NCBI GenBank assembly: GCA_963772935.1
Contig: CAVYZK010000009.1
Coordinates: 806,001-870,000, forward strand
DNA: 64,000 nucleotides
Direction of reading: 5' to 3'
DNA from: JANNNF01 sp963772935
Lineage (GTDB): Bacteria > Pseudomonadota > Alphaproteobacteria > Rhodobacterales > Rhodobacteraceae
The stretch's first letter is position 1, and each line of letters starts with the position of its first letter. Under the pieces are notes generated by a model. It saw only the letters and a program-made list of their open reading frames with translations. It made no database searches and was not told where the DNA came from. This document shows, one piece after another, positions 1 through 8,179 of the stretch. Both the position numbers and the translations under genes were made by a program.

Positions 1-559
1 TCACAAGTGCCACCGGCACCCCCACAGCCAGCCCTGTTTTTCGGTCCGTCTCGGTATCGCCGATCAGCATCGACCGCCGCAAAGCCCCCCCCGACCGTTC
101 CACCGCCGCCACATACGGCGCGGGGTCGGGCTTGCGCGTCGGCAAGGTATCCGCCCCGATCATCGCGCCGAACATATTCCGCACGCCTAGGCGTTTCAGC
201 AATTCCTCCGCCAAAGCGGCGGGTTTGTTGGTGCAGATCGCCACGGCATAGCCGTTGCGGCGCAAGGACTCGACCGCCTCCGCCGCCCCCGGATACAGCC
301 GGGTGTGGACGTCGATCCCCTCGGCATAGGCGGCCAAAAGCCGAGGGTATTCGCGGTCCACGTCCGCCTCAGTATACCCGCCGACCCGCGAAAACCCCAG
401 GCGCAGCATCGCCCGCCCCCCATGAAAGGCGGTCAGCGTGTCATCCACCCCCAGCAGCGCCCCATGGCCCAGTTGCACGAAACAGGCGTTCGCGGCGGCC
501 AGAAGGTCGGCGGACGTATCGGCCAAGGTGCCGTCCAGATCGAAAACCACACAGCGCAT
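1..559 (-). CDS. gph: HAD-superfamily phosphatase, phosphoglycolate phosphatase-like (3' end off the left edge)
   Basis: Translating leftwards from ATG 559 gives a protein that opens with the HAD motif I (VVFDLDGTLADT, both nucleophile Asp residues present). It continues through motif II (AICTNKPA) and the motif III/IV region (TRKPDPAPYV, then MLIGDTETD). The reading frame is open to base 1, so about 186 residues are visible and roughly 30 C-terminal residues are missing. The family hydrolyses 2-phosphoglycolate or similar phosphate esters in the cytoplasm. It is divergent from glmU, an arrangement common in Rhodobacter relatives. HAD substrate specificity cannot be read from sequence, so the exact substrate is inferred. 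Confidence 0.85.
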   Translation of the reverse strand, partial: MRCVVFDLDGTLADTSADLLAAANACFVQLGHGALLGVDDTLTAFHGGRAMLRLGFSRVGGYTEADVDREYPRLLAAYAEGIDVHTRLYPGAAEAVESLRRNGYAVAICTNKPAALAEELLKRLGVRNMFGAMIGADTLPTRKPDPAPYVAAVERSGGALRRSMLIGDTETDRKTGLAVGVPVALV

Positions 560-661
560 CGGGCACCCTTTGTAACAAACGCTGAAACAGCGTGAGGCAT
601 GGCCCCTTGCCACGCAGCCCCCTTTGCGTAAAACGGGCGGAACACAAAGGAAAGGGCCAGC

Positions 662-2011
662 ATGTCGGTCTCATTGATCATTCTGGCCGCAGGGCAAGGC
701 ACGCGGATGAACTCCGACCTGCCCAAGGTGCTGCATCATTTGGCAGCAGCCCCCCTGCTGCACCACGCGCTGACGGCGGGGCGGTCGCTCGATCCGTCGC
801 GGATTGTGGTGGTGACCGGGCATGGGGCAGAGGCTGTGGCGAAATCTGCCACCGCGTTTGATGACAGCGTGGTCTGCGTGCTGCAAGACCCGCAGCTTGG
901 CACCGCCCACGCCGTGGCGCAGGCGGCCCCGATGCTGGCGGATGCCACGGGCGACGCGATTGTGCTGTACGGCGACACGCCGTTCATCAGGCCTGAGACG
1001 CTGCAAGCGATGCTGGATGCCCGCGCGCAGCATGCCGTGGTGGTGCTGGGGTTTCAGGCCGCCGATCCGGGGCGCTATGGTCGGCTGATTGCGGATGGCG
1101 ACAGTCTGGAGCGGATTGTCGAGTGGAAAGACGCGAGTGAAGCGGAGCGGGCGATTACCCTGTGCAATTCCGGCGTGGTCTGTGCCGATGCGAAAACGCT
1201 GTTTTCGCTGGTGGCACAGGTGGGCAACGCCAATGCCGCGGGGGAGTATTATCTGCCTGATATCGTGGGCCTCGCCCGTGCGCTGGCCTGTCGGCGGGCT
1301 ATGTGACCTGCGAACAGGCGGAAACCATAGGCATCAACACCCGCGCGCGAACTGGCGCAGGCCGAAGCCGCGTTCCAGACCCGCGCCCGGGCTGAGGCGC
1401 TGGACAATGGCGTCACGCTGACCGCCCCCGACACCGTGTTCTTCGCGCTCGACACGCATATTGGCCGCGATGCCACCATCGGCCCGAACGTGATCTTCGG
1501 GCCAGCGGTGACGATTGAATCCGGGGCCGAGATCAAGGGCTTCTGCCATCTGGAAGGCTGCCATATCTCACGCGGTGCCCAGGTCGGCCCCTTTGCCCGG
1601 CTGCGCCCGGGGGCGGAGTTGGCCGAGGACGTGCATGTCGGCAACTTCGTGGAAATCAAGAATGCCATCCTTGATGAGGGCGTCAAGGTCGGCCATCTGA
1701 CCTATATCGGCGACGCCGATGTGGGCGAGTTTACCAACATTGGCGCAGGCACCGTGACCTGCAATTATGATGGCGTGCTGAAGCACCGCACCACCATCGG
1801 CAAACGCGCCTTCATCGGGTCCGATACCATGCTGGTGGCCCCGGTCACGGTGGGTGATGGCGCGATGACGGCCTCGGGGTCGGTGATCACCATGGACGTG
1901 CCGGCCGATGCCTTGGCCGTGGCGCGCGGGCAGCAGGTCAACAAACCGGGCTTTGTGGGCCGGTTCATGGAAAAGCTGCGCGCGATCAAGGCCGCAAAGG
2001 GGGCCGCGTAA
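662..2011 (+). CDS. glmU: Bifunctional N-acetylglucosamine-1-phosphate uridyltransferase / glucosamine-1-phosphate acetyltransferase GlmU (two compensating indels)
   Basis: The enzyme makes UDP-GlcNAc for peptidoglycan and lipid A. The N-terminal half shows the pyrophosphorylase signature (LAAGQGTRMNSDLPKVLH), QLGTAHAV and YGDTPF. The C-terminal half is a left-handed beta-helix with GNFVEIKNA, THIGRDATIGP-type hexapeptides and the acetyltransferase region GAGTVTCNYDG. An ATG at 662 follows a GGAAAGG ribosome-binding site. One base is missing near 1278 (GCGGCT expected) and one is extra near 1346, so about 22 residues are out of frame between them; after correction the length is 449 residues, normal for the family. 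The stop TAA directly abuts the ATG of glmS, so the two are cotranscribed steps of the same pathway. Confidence 0.95.
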
Positions 2012-3827
2012 ATGTGTGGAATTGTTGGCGTTCTGGGCCACCACGAGGTTGCCCCCCTGCTGGTCGAGGCGTTGAAGCGGCTGGAATATCGCGGCTACGA
2101 CTCTGCCGGAATTGCCACCGTCAACAACGGCAGGCTGGACCGCCGCCGTGCTGTGGGCAAGCTGGTGAACCTGTCGGACCTGCTGGTGCATGACCCCCTG
2201 CCCGGCAAATCCGGCATCGGCCACACCCGTTGGGCCACGCACGGCGCGGCCACCGTGGTGAACGCGCACCCCCACAAGGCGGGCCCGGTGGCCGTGGTGC
2301 ACAACGGCATCATCGAGAACTTCCGCGAGTTGCGCGCCGAGTTGGCCGAGGCGGCTATGTGCAGGAATCCCAGACCGATACCGAAACCATCGCCCTGCAT
2401 GGTGCAGCGCGACATGGCGGCGGGGGCGACCCCGGTTGACGCCGCGCGCAGCACCCTGAAACGCCTGCACGGGGCCTTTGCGCTGTGCTTTCTGTTTGAC
2501 GGCGAACAGGATCTGATCATCGCCGCCCGCAAGGGGTCTCCCCTCGCCATCGGGCACGGGGATGGTGAGATGTATGTGGGGTCTGATGCGATTGCCCTCG
2601 CCCCGATGACCGACCGCGTCACCTATCTGGAGGAGGGCGATTGGGCCGTCGTCACCCGCCAAGGGGCCACGGTTTATGACGCCCATGACCGTCTGGCGAA
2701 CCGCGCCGAGACGCGGATTCAGATCGACGCCACAAGGATCGAAAAGGCTGGCTACAAGCATTTCATGGCGAAAGAGATTGCCGAGCAGCCAGTGGTCATT
2801 GCCGACGCGCTGAAACATTACACCGATGAGGCGGGCCTGCGCCTGCCCGAAGGCGTTGATTTCACCGGCGTTGACCGCATCACTCTGGTCGCCTGCGGCA
2901 CCGCCAGCTATGCCTGCCATGTGGCGAAATACTGGTTCGAACAGATCGCGGGCCTGCCTGCCGAGATCGACGTGGCCTCTGAATTCCGCTACCGCGAGCC
3001 GCCGATGTCGCCCACATCCTGGGCGCTGTTCGTCAGCCAATCGGGCGAGACCGCCGATACTTTGGCCGCCCTGCGCTATACCCGCGACAAGGTCGCCAAG
3101 GTGGTGTCGGTGGTCAACGTGCCCACCTCCTCCATCGCGCGGGAATCTGACCTCGCCCTGCCGATCATGGCGGGGGTTGAGGTGGGGGTGGCCTCGACCA
3201 AGGCCTTCACCTGCCAGTTGACCGTGCTGGCCCTGCTGGCGCTGAAAGCGGGCCTTGGACCGGGGCCGCCTGACACCTGCACAAGTGCAGGATCACCTGA
3301 CCACCCTGCGCGCCCTGCCCGGCCTGATGAACCACGCGCTGACGCTTTCCACCACCATCGCAGGCATCGCCGAAGATCTGGCCAAGGCGCAGGATATTCT
3401 GTTCCTCGGGCGCGGCGCGATGTATCCGATGGCCCTGGAAGGCGCGCTGAAGCTCAAGGAAATCAGCTACATCCACGCCGAAGGCTATGCGTCGGGCGAA
3501 TTGAAACACGGCCCCATCGCCCTGATCGACGCCGCCGTTCCGGTGATCGTGCTGGCCCCGCGCGATGCGCTGTTCGACAAGACCGTATCGAACATGCAAG
3601 AGGTGATGGCCCGCCATGGCCGCGTCTTGCTGCTGTCGGACGCCGCCGGTGTGGCCGAGGCGGGCACGGGCGCGTGGCGCACCCTGACCCTGCCGCAGGT
3701 GGCCCCGGTCTTCGCGCCGATCCTGTACGCGATCCCCGCGCAACTGCTGGCCTACCACACGGCCATCGCCAAGGGCACCGATGTGGACCAGCCCCGCAAT
3801 CTGGCGAAATCCGTGACGGTGGAATGA
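2012..3827 (+). CDS. glmS: Glutamine-fructose-6-phosphate aminotransferase (isomerizing) GlmS, three indels
   Basis: It converts fructose-6-P and glutamine to glucosamine-6-P, the first step of amino-sugar synthesis. The mature N-terminus is Cys2 (MCGIVGVLG), with LEYRGYDSAG and the glutaminase motifs HTRWATHG and HNGIIENF. Two SIS domains follow (TLVACGTASYA, FVSQSGETADTL, VGVASTKAFTCQ, HAEGYASGELKHGPIAL), ending in the typical DQPRNLAKSVTVE. There is one base too few near 2354, one too many near 2395 and one too many near 3260. Corrected length is 604 residues, as expected. A naive 729-residue ORF that fuses GlmS to the next gene is an artefact of the last frameshift. The stop overlaps the next start (TGATG). 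Confidence 0.95.
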
Positions 3828-4376
3828 TGGCAAAGCAATTCGACGCCCTGCAAACCGACCACCTGACGCTGATCGCAGACAGCCCGATCTACTTTGTCGC
3901 AACCGCTGCCCCCGACGCGCGGGTCAACCTGTCGCCCAAGGGGATGGACAGTCTGCGCGTGCTGACCCCGAACCGCATCGTCTGGCTGAACGTCACCGGG
4001 TCCGGCAATGAAACGGCGGCGCATCTGCCGGTTGACCCGCGCATGACGCTGATGTGGTGCAGCTTTGGCGCCCGGCCCATCATCCTGCGGGCCTATGGCA
4101 TGGCGCGCGCGGTCCATCACTCCGATGCCGATTGGCCGGAACTGGCCGCCCATCTGCCCGACCTGCCCGGCGCGCGGCAGATTTTCGATGTGATCGATTG
4201 ACCTCGTGCAATCGTCCTGCGGCTATGCCGTGCCGTTCATGGAGTATCGCGAGGACCGCCCCGTGCTGCACAAATGGGCGACCGACAAAGGCCCCGACGG
4301 CCTGCGCGACTATTGGGATACCCGCAACCGCAGCAGCATCGACGGCCTGCCGACAGGGATCGAGGCCAACCTGTGA
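3827..4376 (+). CDS. Pyridoxamine 5'-phosphate oxidase-fold (FMN-binding split barrel) family protein, one frameshift
   Basis: About 182 residues after correction. The start ATG overlaps the glmS stop as TGATG. Visible family features are the N-terminal strand around ADSPIYFVATAAPD, then RVNLSPKGMDSLRVL and WLNVTGSGNETAAHL, which are typical of the small PPOX-like flavoproteins widespread in alphaproteobacteria. An extra T at about 4199 creates a premature TGA; without it the frame reads IDDLVQSSCGYAVPF and ends at 4376 with a SIDGLPTGIE tail, both characteristic of the family. The cofactor is probably FMN or F420-like and no substrate is known. It overlaps the next gene by a GTGA junction. 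Confidence 0.8.
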
Positions 4377-5057
4377 CCCATCTTGCCCAACTCGAAGCGC
4401 TTGTCCGACGACACCCTCGCCGCACAGGCCCTCGCCTATCACAAGGCCCCTCGCCGCTATCTGGGCGTGACCGTACCGCAGATTGAAACGCTGACCGACC
4501 AATGGCGCGCTGACCTTCCGCTGGACGACCGTATCGCCCTCGCCGCCGATCTGTGGGCAACCGACATCCACGAGGCCCGCGTGGCCGCCGCCAAGCTGCT
4601 GACGCAAGCCCGCATCCGCCCCGATGACGCCGCATGGGCCCTGATCTGCGATTGGGCCCCACAGTTCGACGCTTGGGCCATTGCCGATCAGGCGACGACG
4701 GCGGGGCAAAAACGGCTGGTGGCAGACCCCACGCGGATTGAAACGGTTGAAGGCTGGACCACGCATGAAAACATGTGGACCCGCCGCGCGGCGCTGGTGA
4801 TCACCCTGCCCTATGCGAAGAAACCCTTCCCGAAAGAGGCCGACCTCGCCATCCGCGCCCGCGCCTTGGCTGGGCTGCGACGTTATGTCGAGGATCGCAA
4901 CTGGTTCATCCAGAAGGCTGTGGCATGGTGGATCCGCGACCTGTCGAAACACGACGCGATGGCCGCGACCGAGTTTCTTGAAACCCACGGGCCCCGCCTG
5001 AAATCCTTCGCCCGCAAGGAAGCCGCCCGCTACCTGCCCGATTTCATGCTGGCCTGA
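4373..5057 (+). CDS. DNA alkylation repair protein, AlkD-like HEAT-repeat glycosylase, one frameshift
   Basis: Roughly 227 residues after correction. The alpha-helical repeat pattern and motifs YHKAPRRYLGV, WATDIHEARVAAAKLL, ICDWAPQFDAW, HENMWTRRAALV and RNWFIQKAVAWWIRDLSKHD fit the AlkD/AlkC family. Members excise N3- and N7-alkylated purines without base flipping. I chose GTG 4373 because it overlaps the upstream stop (GTGA) and reads THLAQLEAL, the normal N-terminus. An extra base near 4403 then shifts the frame, which is why only an internal ATG at 4383 gives an open frame. Catalytic residues cannot be assigned with certainty. Confidence 0.85.
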
Positions 5058-5091
5058 ATATCCCGCAGGGGGGGCGCACGCCCACCTTTCT

Positions 5092-5577
5092 TTACGGCCC
5101 GAACACCGTCACCTCAGGCAGCGAGGTCAACCCAAACCCAAGCGCCTGAAACGCCGCCAACGACAATTGCGCCGACCCGGTGCCAGGCCGCAGGTCCACC
5201 GCAAGCGACTGCCCCGATGCCGTGACGACCCGCCCCTTGGCCTCAGCCGTGACCAGTGCCGTGCGCAGCCACAACCCCTGCTCGGCAGGCGACCCAAGCG
5301 CCACCACCGCCGTGCCCAATTGCCGTTCAGCCCCCGCCACAGGGGCCGCCAAAGCCGCCTGTTTTTCGGCCGTGGTGGTGGTGTCCAGCGCCGCAGCCGA
5401 CTGGCCAGATGCCCCAAGCACAGTGGTTTCAACGGCGGGCGCAAATTCCGTTGCAAGCGGGGCATCGGTTGCCGCAGGCGAGGGCAACGGGTCTTGCGGC
5501 TTGCGGAACTTGTCAAAAACCGAACAGCCCGAAACGGTCAGGGCAAGGATCACGGCAAAGGGCATGTGCTGTCTCAT
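5092..5577 (-). CDS. Putative outer-membrane lipoprotein of unknown function
   Basis: 161 residues. The N-terminus is a short charged segment, a hydrophobic stretch and a lipobox (LTVSGC) with Cys18, so the mature protein should be lipid-anchored. A Pro/Ala/Thr-rich linker (about residues 25-75) precedes a compact C-terminal part containing VTASGQSLAVDL and SLAAFQALGFGLTSLPEV. Similar small rhodobacterial proteins have carried the misleading label D-galactarate dehydratase; nothing here supports a dehydratase. It converges with the AlkD-like gene, and the 34 bases between them hold a weak GGGCG/CGCCC hairpin. Confidence 0.75.
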   Translation of the reverse strand: MRQHMPFAVILALTVSGCSVFDKFRKPQDPLPSPAATDAPLATEFAPAVETTVLGASGQSAAALDTTTTAEKQAALAAPVAGAERQLGTAVVALGSPAEQGLWLRTALVTAEAKGRVVTASGQSLAVDLRPGTGSAQLSLAAFQALGFGLTSLPEVTVFGP

Positions 5578-5662
5578 GCCCCCACGATAGTCGCAGGGCC
5601 GCCGTCCCGCAACATCCGCTTTCCGCCTTGTGCGACAGCCCGCGCAGGCCTACCTTTACCGC

Positions 5663-6679
5663 ATGACCCTGCAAATGACGCCCCCGCTGATCGACCCCTT
5701 CGCCCGCGCGATTTCCTATCTGCGGGTGTCGGTGACCGATCGCTGCGATTTCCGCTGCACCTATTGCATGTCGGAAAACATGACCTTCCTGCCCAAGGCC
5801 GACCTTCTGACGCTGGAGGAACTGGACCGCCTGTGTTCCGCCTTCATCCGCATGGGGGTGCAAAAACTGCGCATCACTGGCGGCGAGCCTTTGGTGCGCA
5901 AGGGGATCATGACCTTCTTCGAACGGGTGGCGCGGCATCTGGGCACGGGCGCGTTGCAGGAACTGACGCTGACCACCAACGGATCACAACTGGCGAAATA
6001 CGCGCAAGCTTTGGCGGATATCGGTGTGCGGCGGATCAACGTGTCACTTGATACACTGGATGCCGCCAAGTTTCAGCAGATCACCCGGTGGGGTCGTCTG
6101 GCGCAGGTACTGGACGGCATCGCCGCCGCCAAGGCCGCAGGGCTGGCCGTCAAGATAAACGCGGTGGCGCTGAAGGGCTTCAACGAGGATGAGCTGTTCA
6201 CCCTGACCGGCTGGTGCGCCGAGCAGGGGCACGACCTGACCTTCATCGAGGTCATGCCGATGGGCGATCTGGGCAATGAAAACCGTCTGGACCAGTATTG
6301 GTCGCTGCGCGACCTGCAGGCCCGGCTGGCAGAGCGCTTCACCCTGACCGAGCTTCCCGACCGCACCGGCGGCCCTGCCCGCTATATCCGGCTGGAGGAA
6401 ACCGGACAGCGCATCGGGTTGATCACCCCCCTGACCCACAATTTCTGCGAAAGCTGCAACCGGGTGCGGCTGACCTGCACGGGTGAGTTGTATATGTGTC
6501 TGGGGCAGGAAGACATGGCCGACCTGCGCGCCCCCTTGCGGGCGAGTGCGGTGGATACGGGGCTGGAACAGGCGATCCGGCTGGCGATTGCGGGCAAGCC
6601 CAAGGGGCATGATTTCGACTATTCCCGCCAGACCGTTGCGGGCCAGATGACACGGCACATGTCGCATACCGGCGGGTAG
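5663..6679 (+). CDS. moaA: GTP 3',8-cyclase MoaA (molybdenum cofactor biosynthesis)
   Basis: This radical SAM enzyme converts GTP to 3',8-cyclo-GTP, the first step to molybdopterin. The N-terminal radical SAM cluster motif is CTYCMS preceded by RCDFRC (Cx3Cx2C). KLRITGGEPLVRKG follows, and the C-terminal second [4Fe-4S] ligands lie in FCESCNRVRLTCTGELYMCLG. The C-terminal glycine pair (HTGG) that enters the active site is intact. Length is 338 residues from ATG 5663; an upstream start in the same frame at 5630 would add residues unlike the family. It appears monocistronic, with a hairpin 22 bases downstream. Confidence 0.95.
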   Translation: MTLQMTPPLIDPFARAISYLRVSVTDRCDFRCTYCMSENMTFLPKADLLTLEELDRLCSAFIRMGVQKLRITGGEPLVRKGIMTFFERVARHLGTGALQELTLTTNGSQLAKYAQALADIGVRRINVSLDTLDAAKFQQITRWGRLAQVLDGIAAAKAAGLAVKINAVALKGFNEDELFTLTGWCAEQGHDLTFIEVMPMGDLGNENRLDQYWSLRDLQARLAERFTLTELPDRTGGPARYIRLEETGQRIGLITPLTHNFCESCNRVRLTCTGELYMCLGQEDMADLRAPLRASAVDTGLEQAIRLAIAGKPKGHDFDYSRQTVAGQMTRHMSHTGG

Positions 6680-6700
6680 TGCCGGGATGCAGATGTCGGA

Positions 6701-6721
6701 CAGGGGGTTTCACACCCCCTG
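6701..6721 (+). terminator. GC-rich hairpin downstream of moaA
   Basis: A perfect 8-bp stem (CAGGGGGT/ACCCCCTG) with a 5-base loop lies 22 bases after the moaA stop. No T-tract follows, so it is at best a weak intrinsic terminator or a Rho-associated 3' stabiliser. It directly precedes one copy of an intergenic repeat. Confidence 0.4.
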
Positions 6722-6722
6722 A

Positions 6723-6767
6723 CCCCCGTGGGATATTTTCGCGAAGAGGATGCAAATTTTAGATAAA
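6723..6767 (+). repeat. Intergenic repeat copy (GGGATATTTTCG family), copy 1
   Basis: The stretch runs from CCCCCGTGGGATATTTTCGC to GCAAATTTTAGATAAA. The reverse complement of 60923-60968 carries nearly the same 45 bases. Shorter relatives of the GGGATATTT core occur at 27624, 30148, 33735, 40081 and 55460, always just outside coding regions. Confidence 0.6.
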
Positions 6768-6787
6768 GTGTTTGCAGTTTCTGGCCG

Positions 6788-6964
6788 TTATTTCGTCAGG
6801 ATCAGCTTGCCTGCGCGGGTGATGCGCAGGGAATAGACCTGCCCATGCAGCACGATGCGGGCCTGTGCGCCGCCTTTGGTCAGGGCCTCGGCGTCATGTA
6901 CCGGCATGGATTGGTCGGGAATGTGGACACGCGGGGCGTCGGTCAGATCGACATAGGCGTTCAT
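6788..6964 (-). CDS. hemP: Hemin uptake protein HemP
   Basis: A 58-residue ORF. Its C-terminal half, QARIVLHGQVYSLRITRAGKLILTK, is the HemP/HmuP family signature (substrate-binding loop plus the RxxxLILTK ending). HemP proteins are small cytoplasmic factors linked to haem and iron uptake and usually iron-regulated. The start ATG (6964) overlaps the stop of the small upstream ORF as ATGA, so the two are translationally coupled. No haem receptor or transporter gene lies nearby, so it is a stand-alone locus here. Confidence 0.9.
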   Translation of the reverse strand: MNAYVDLTDAPRVHIPDQSMPVHDAEALTKGGAQARIVLHGQVYSLRITRAGKLILTK

Positions 6965-7095
6965 TGTGTCACCTCGACCCGGTCAAGCAGTGCCTCGACA
7001 GCGGCCACCGGCAGCATGGCGATCAGGGCCGTTTGCAGCATTTCGATCCAGTCTTCGCTGCGCAGCGGTGCAGGCGCGCTTTCAGTCAGTTGCAT
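6961..7095 (-). CDS. Small conserved ORF upstream of hemP (44 residues)
   Basis: Reading from ATG 7095 gives 44 residues with an amphipathic helix (DWIEMLQTALIAMLPVAAVEALLDRVEV). I chose this start because AGGTGGAG sits seven bases upstream. A longer frame would begin at TTG 7188, but that TTG is part of TTGACA, a good -35 hexamer on the same strand. It therefore more likely marks the promoter of this ORF-hemP pair than a start codon. The stop overlaps the hemP start. Function unknown; the coupling suggests a role in iron or haem response. Confidence 0.6.
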   Translation of the reverse strand: MQLTESAPAPLRSEDWIEMLQTALIAMLPVAAVEALLDRVEVTQ

Positions 7096-7213
7096 GGTGA
7101 ACTCCACCTGTTGAAGGACACCGGGCTGGCCGAATTGGCGTTGCTGGGTTGATGAATAATTTCTGACTATTTTTATCGCCTTTGTCAACCGGGTTTCGGC
7201 TGGCAGGGCTGGA

Positions 7214-7243
7214 AAAGCAAAAAGGGGCAGATGATGCCCCTTT
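7214..7243 (-). terminator. Rho-independent terminator of the galactose/arabinose operon
   Basis: Read on the minus strand, a perfect 9-bp stem (AAAGGGGCA/TGCCCCTTT, arms 7221-7229 and 7235-7243, 5-base loop) is followed at once by TTTTTGCTTTT. It lies 24 bases beyond the stop of the last operon gene. It is the cleanest intrinsic terminator in the window. Confidence 0.85.
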
Positions 7244-7266
7244 CCTTCAATCCTTTGTTGGTGCCA

Positions 7267-8179
7267 TCAGAACTGGAACGGCTCTGTCACCAGCCTGCGT
7301 CCAAGGGTCATCGCATCGGCCACATGCACCATCGGCGCAAGGTCCACCTCAGACTGGCCAGCCCCGACCAGCGCCGCCATGCGGGCGTAAAGGGCGGGAT
7401 ATTCGCCCATTATGCTGTTTTCACCCGACGTTGCCACGCCGTCGATTTCCAGCAGATTGCCGCCCATCCGCAGGGCCATGGGGCCAGCGGTGGTGTCCAC
7501 CTCAATGTCCCAGGTTTGCGGCCCGGTCTGACGCCAGTCGAAATCGGCCGTCACATTGCCTGAAAAGGTCAGATCCGCCGCAATCGGGGTCTGGCGGTTT
7601 TCGGGGTAGGTCAGCGTAGCTGCGGTCAGATGCACGGGGCTTGGCAGAATCTCCGTCAGGATTGACAGAGCGTTGATGCCGGGGTCGAACACGCCCATGC
7701 CACCGGGCTCAAACACCCAGTCCTGCCCCGGGTGCCATTTGCGCACATCCTCGCGCCATGTGATATGGGCGCGGGTCACCGTCTTATCCGCCAGCCACGC
7801 CTTGGCGGGTGCCACCGCATGGGCCATCCGGCTGTGCCATGTGGTGTAGAGCGTCAGGCCCTTGTCGGCGGCCATGGCGGTCAGGGCGTGCACCTCGGCC
7901 AGCGTCGCACCGGGCGGCTTTTCCAGCATAACATGCCGCCCTGCCCTAAGCGCCGCCTCGGCATAGGCATAGCGGGGAACGGGGGGCATGCAGAGCGACA
8001 CCACCGGCACATCCGGGCGAGCGGAAAGGAAGGCGGCGAAATCGGTGAAGGCTTCGACCCCCTCGACCGAGCCATTGCGGCTGACCGTCGCCGCCAAGTT
8101 CCCAATCGGGGGAATTGGCGATGGCGGGCACATGCTGGTCGATGGCGATCTTGCCGATGCCTACAAGCGCGATCTTCAT
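7267..8179 (-). CDS. Gfo/Idh/MocA-family sugar dehydrogenase, D-galactose 1-dehydrogenase-like, one frameshift
   Basis: About 303 residues after correction. The N-terminus MKIALVGIGKIAIDQHVPAI carries the Rossmann GxGxxA motif, and AGRHVMLEKPPG supplies the EKP catalytic Lys motif. An extra base near 8094 breaks the frame after NSPDWEL; it resumes at AATVSRNG. The family oxidises aldoses at C1 with NAD(P)+. As last gene of an operon with arabinonate dehydratase and the ChvE/Ggu transporter, it fits oxidation of D-galactose, L-arabinose or D-fucose to the lactone. No lactonase gene is seen in the operon. Its ATG 8179 overlaps the dehydratase stop (ATGA). Confidence 0.85.

Noticed and set aside
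1568..3040. A 490-residue open frame antisense to glmU and glmS
   Set aside because: It is a GC-rich shadow of two well-recognised genes, with no family motif and composition typical of antisense frames.
2012..4201. A 729-residue apparent GlmS-PPOX fusion
   Set aside because: It arises because the third glmS frameshift moves translation into the frame of the next gene. GlmS ends normally at 3827 in the corrected frame.
1278..4403. Programmed ribosomal frameshifting in glmU/glmS
   Set aside because: There is no shared slippery sequence with a downstream pseudoknot, the shifts go in both directions, and many unrelated genes are affected.
6961..7188. The longer 75-residue version of the ORF upstream of hemP starting at TTG 7188
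   Set aside because: The TTG belongs to a TTGACA promoter-like hexamer and lacks a ribosome-binding site, whereas ATG 7095 has AGGTGGAG at the right distance.
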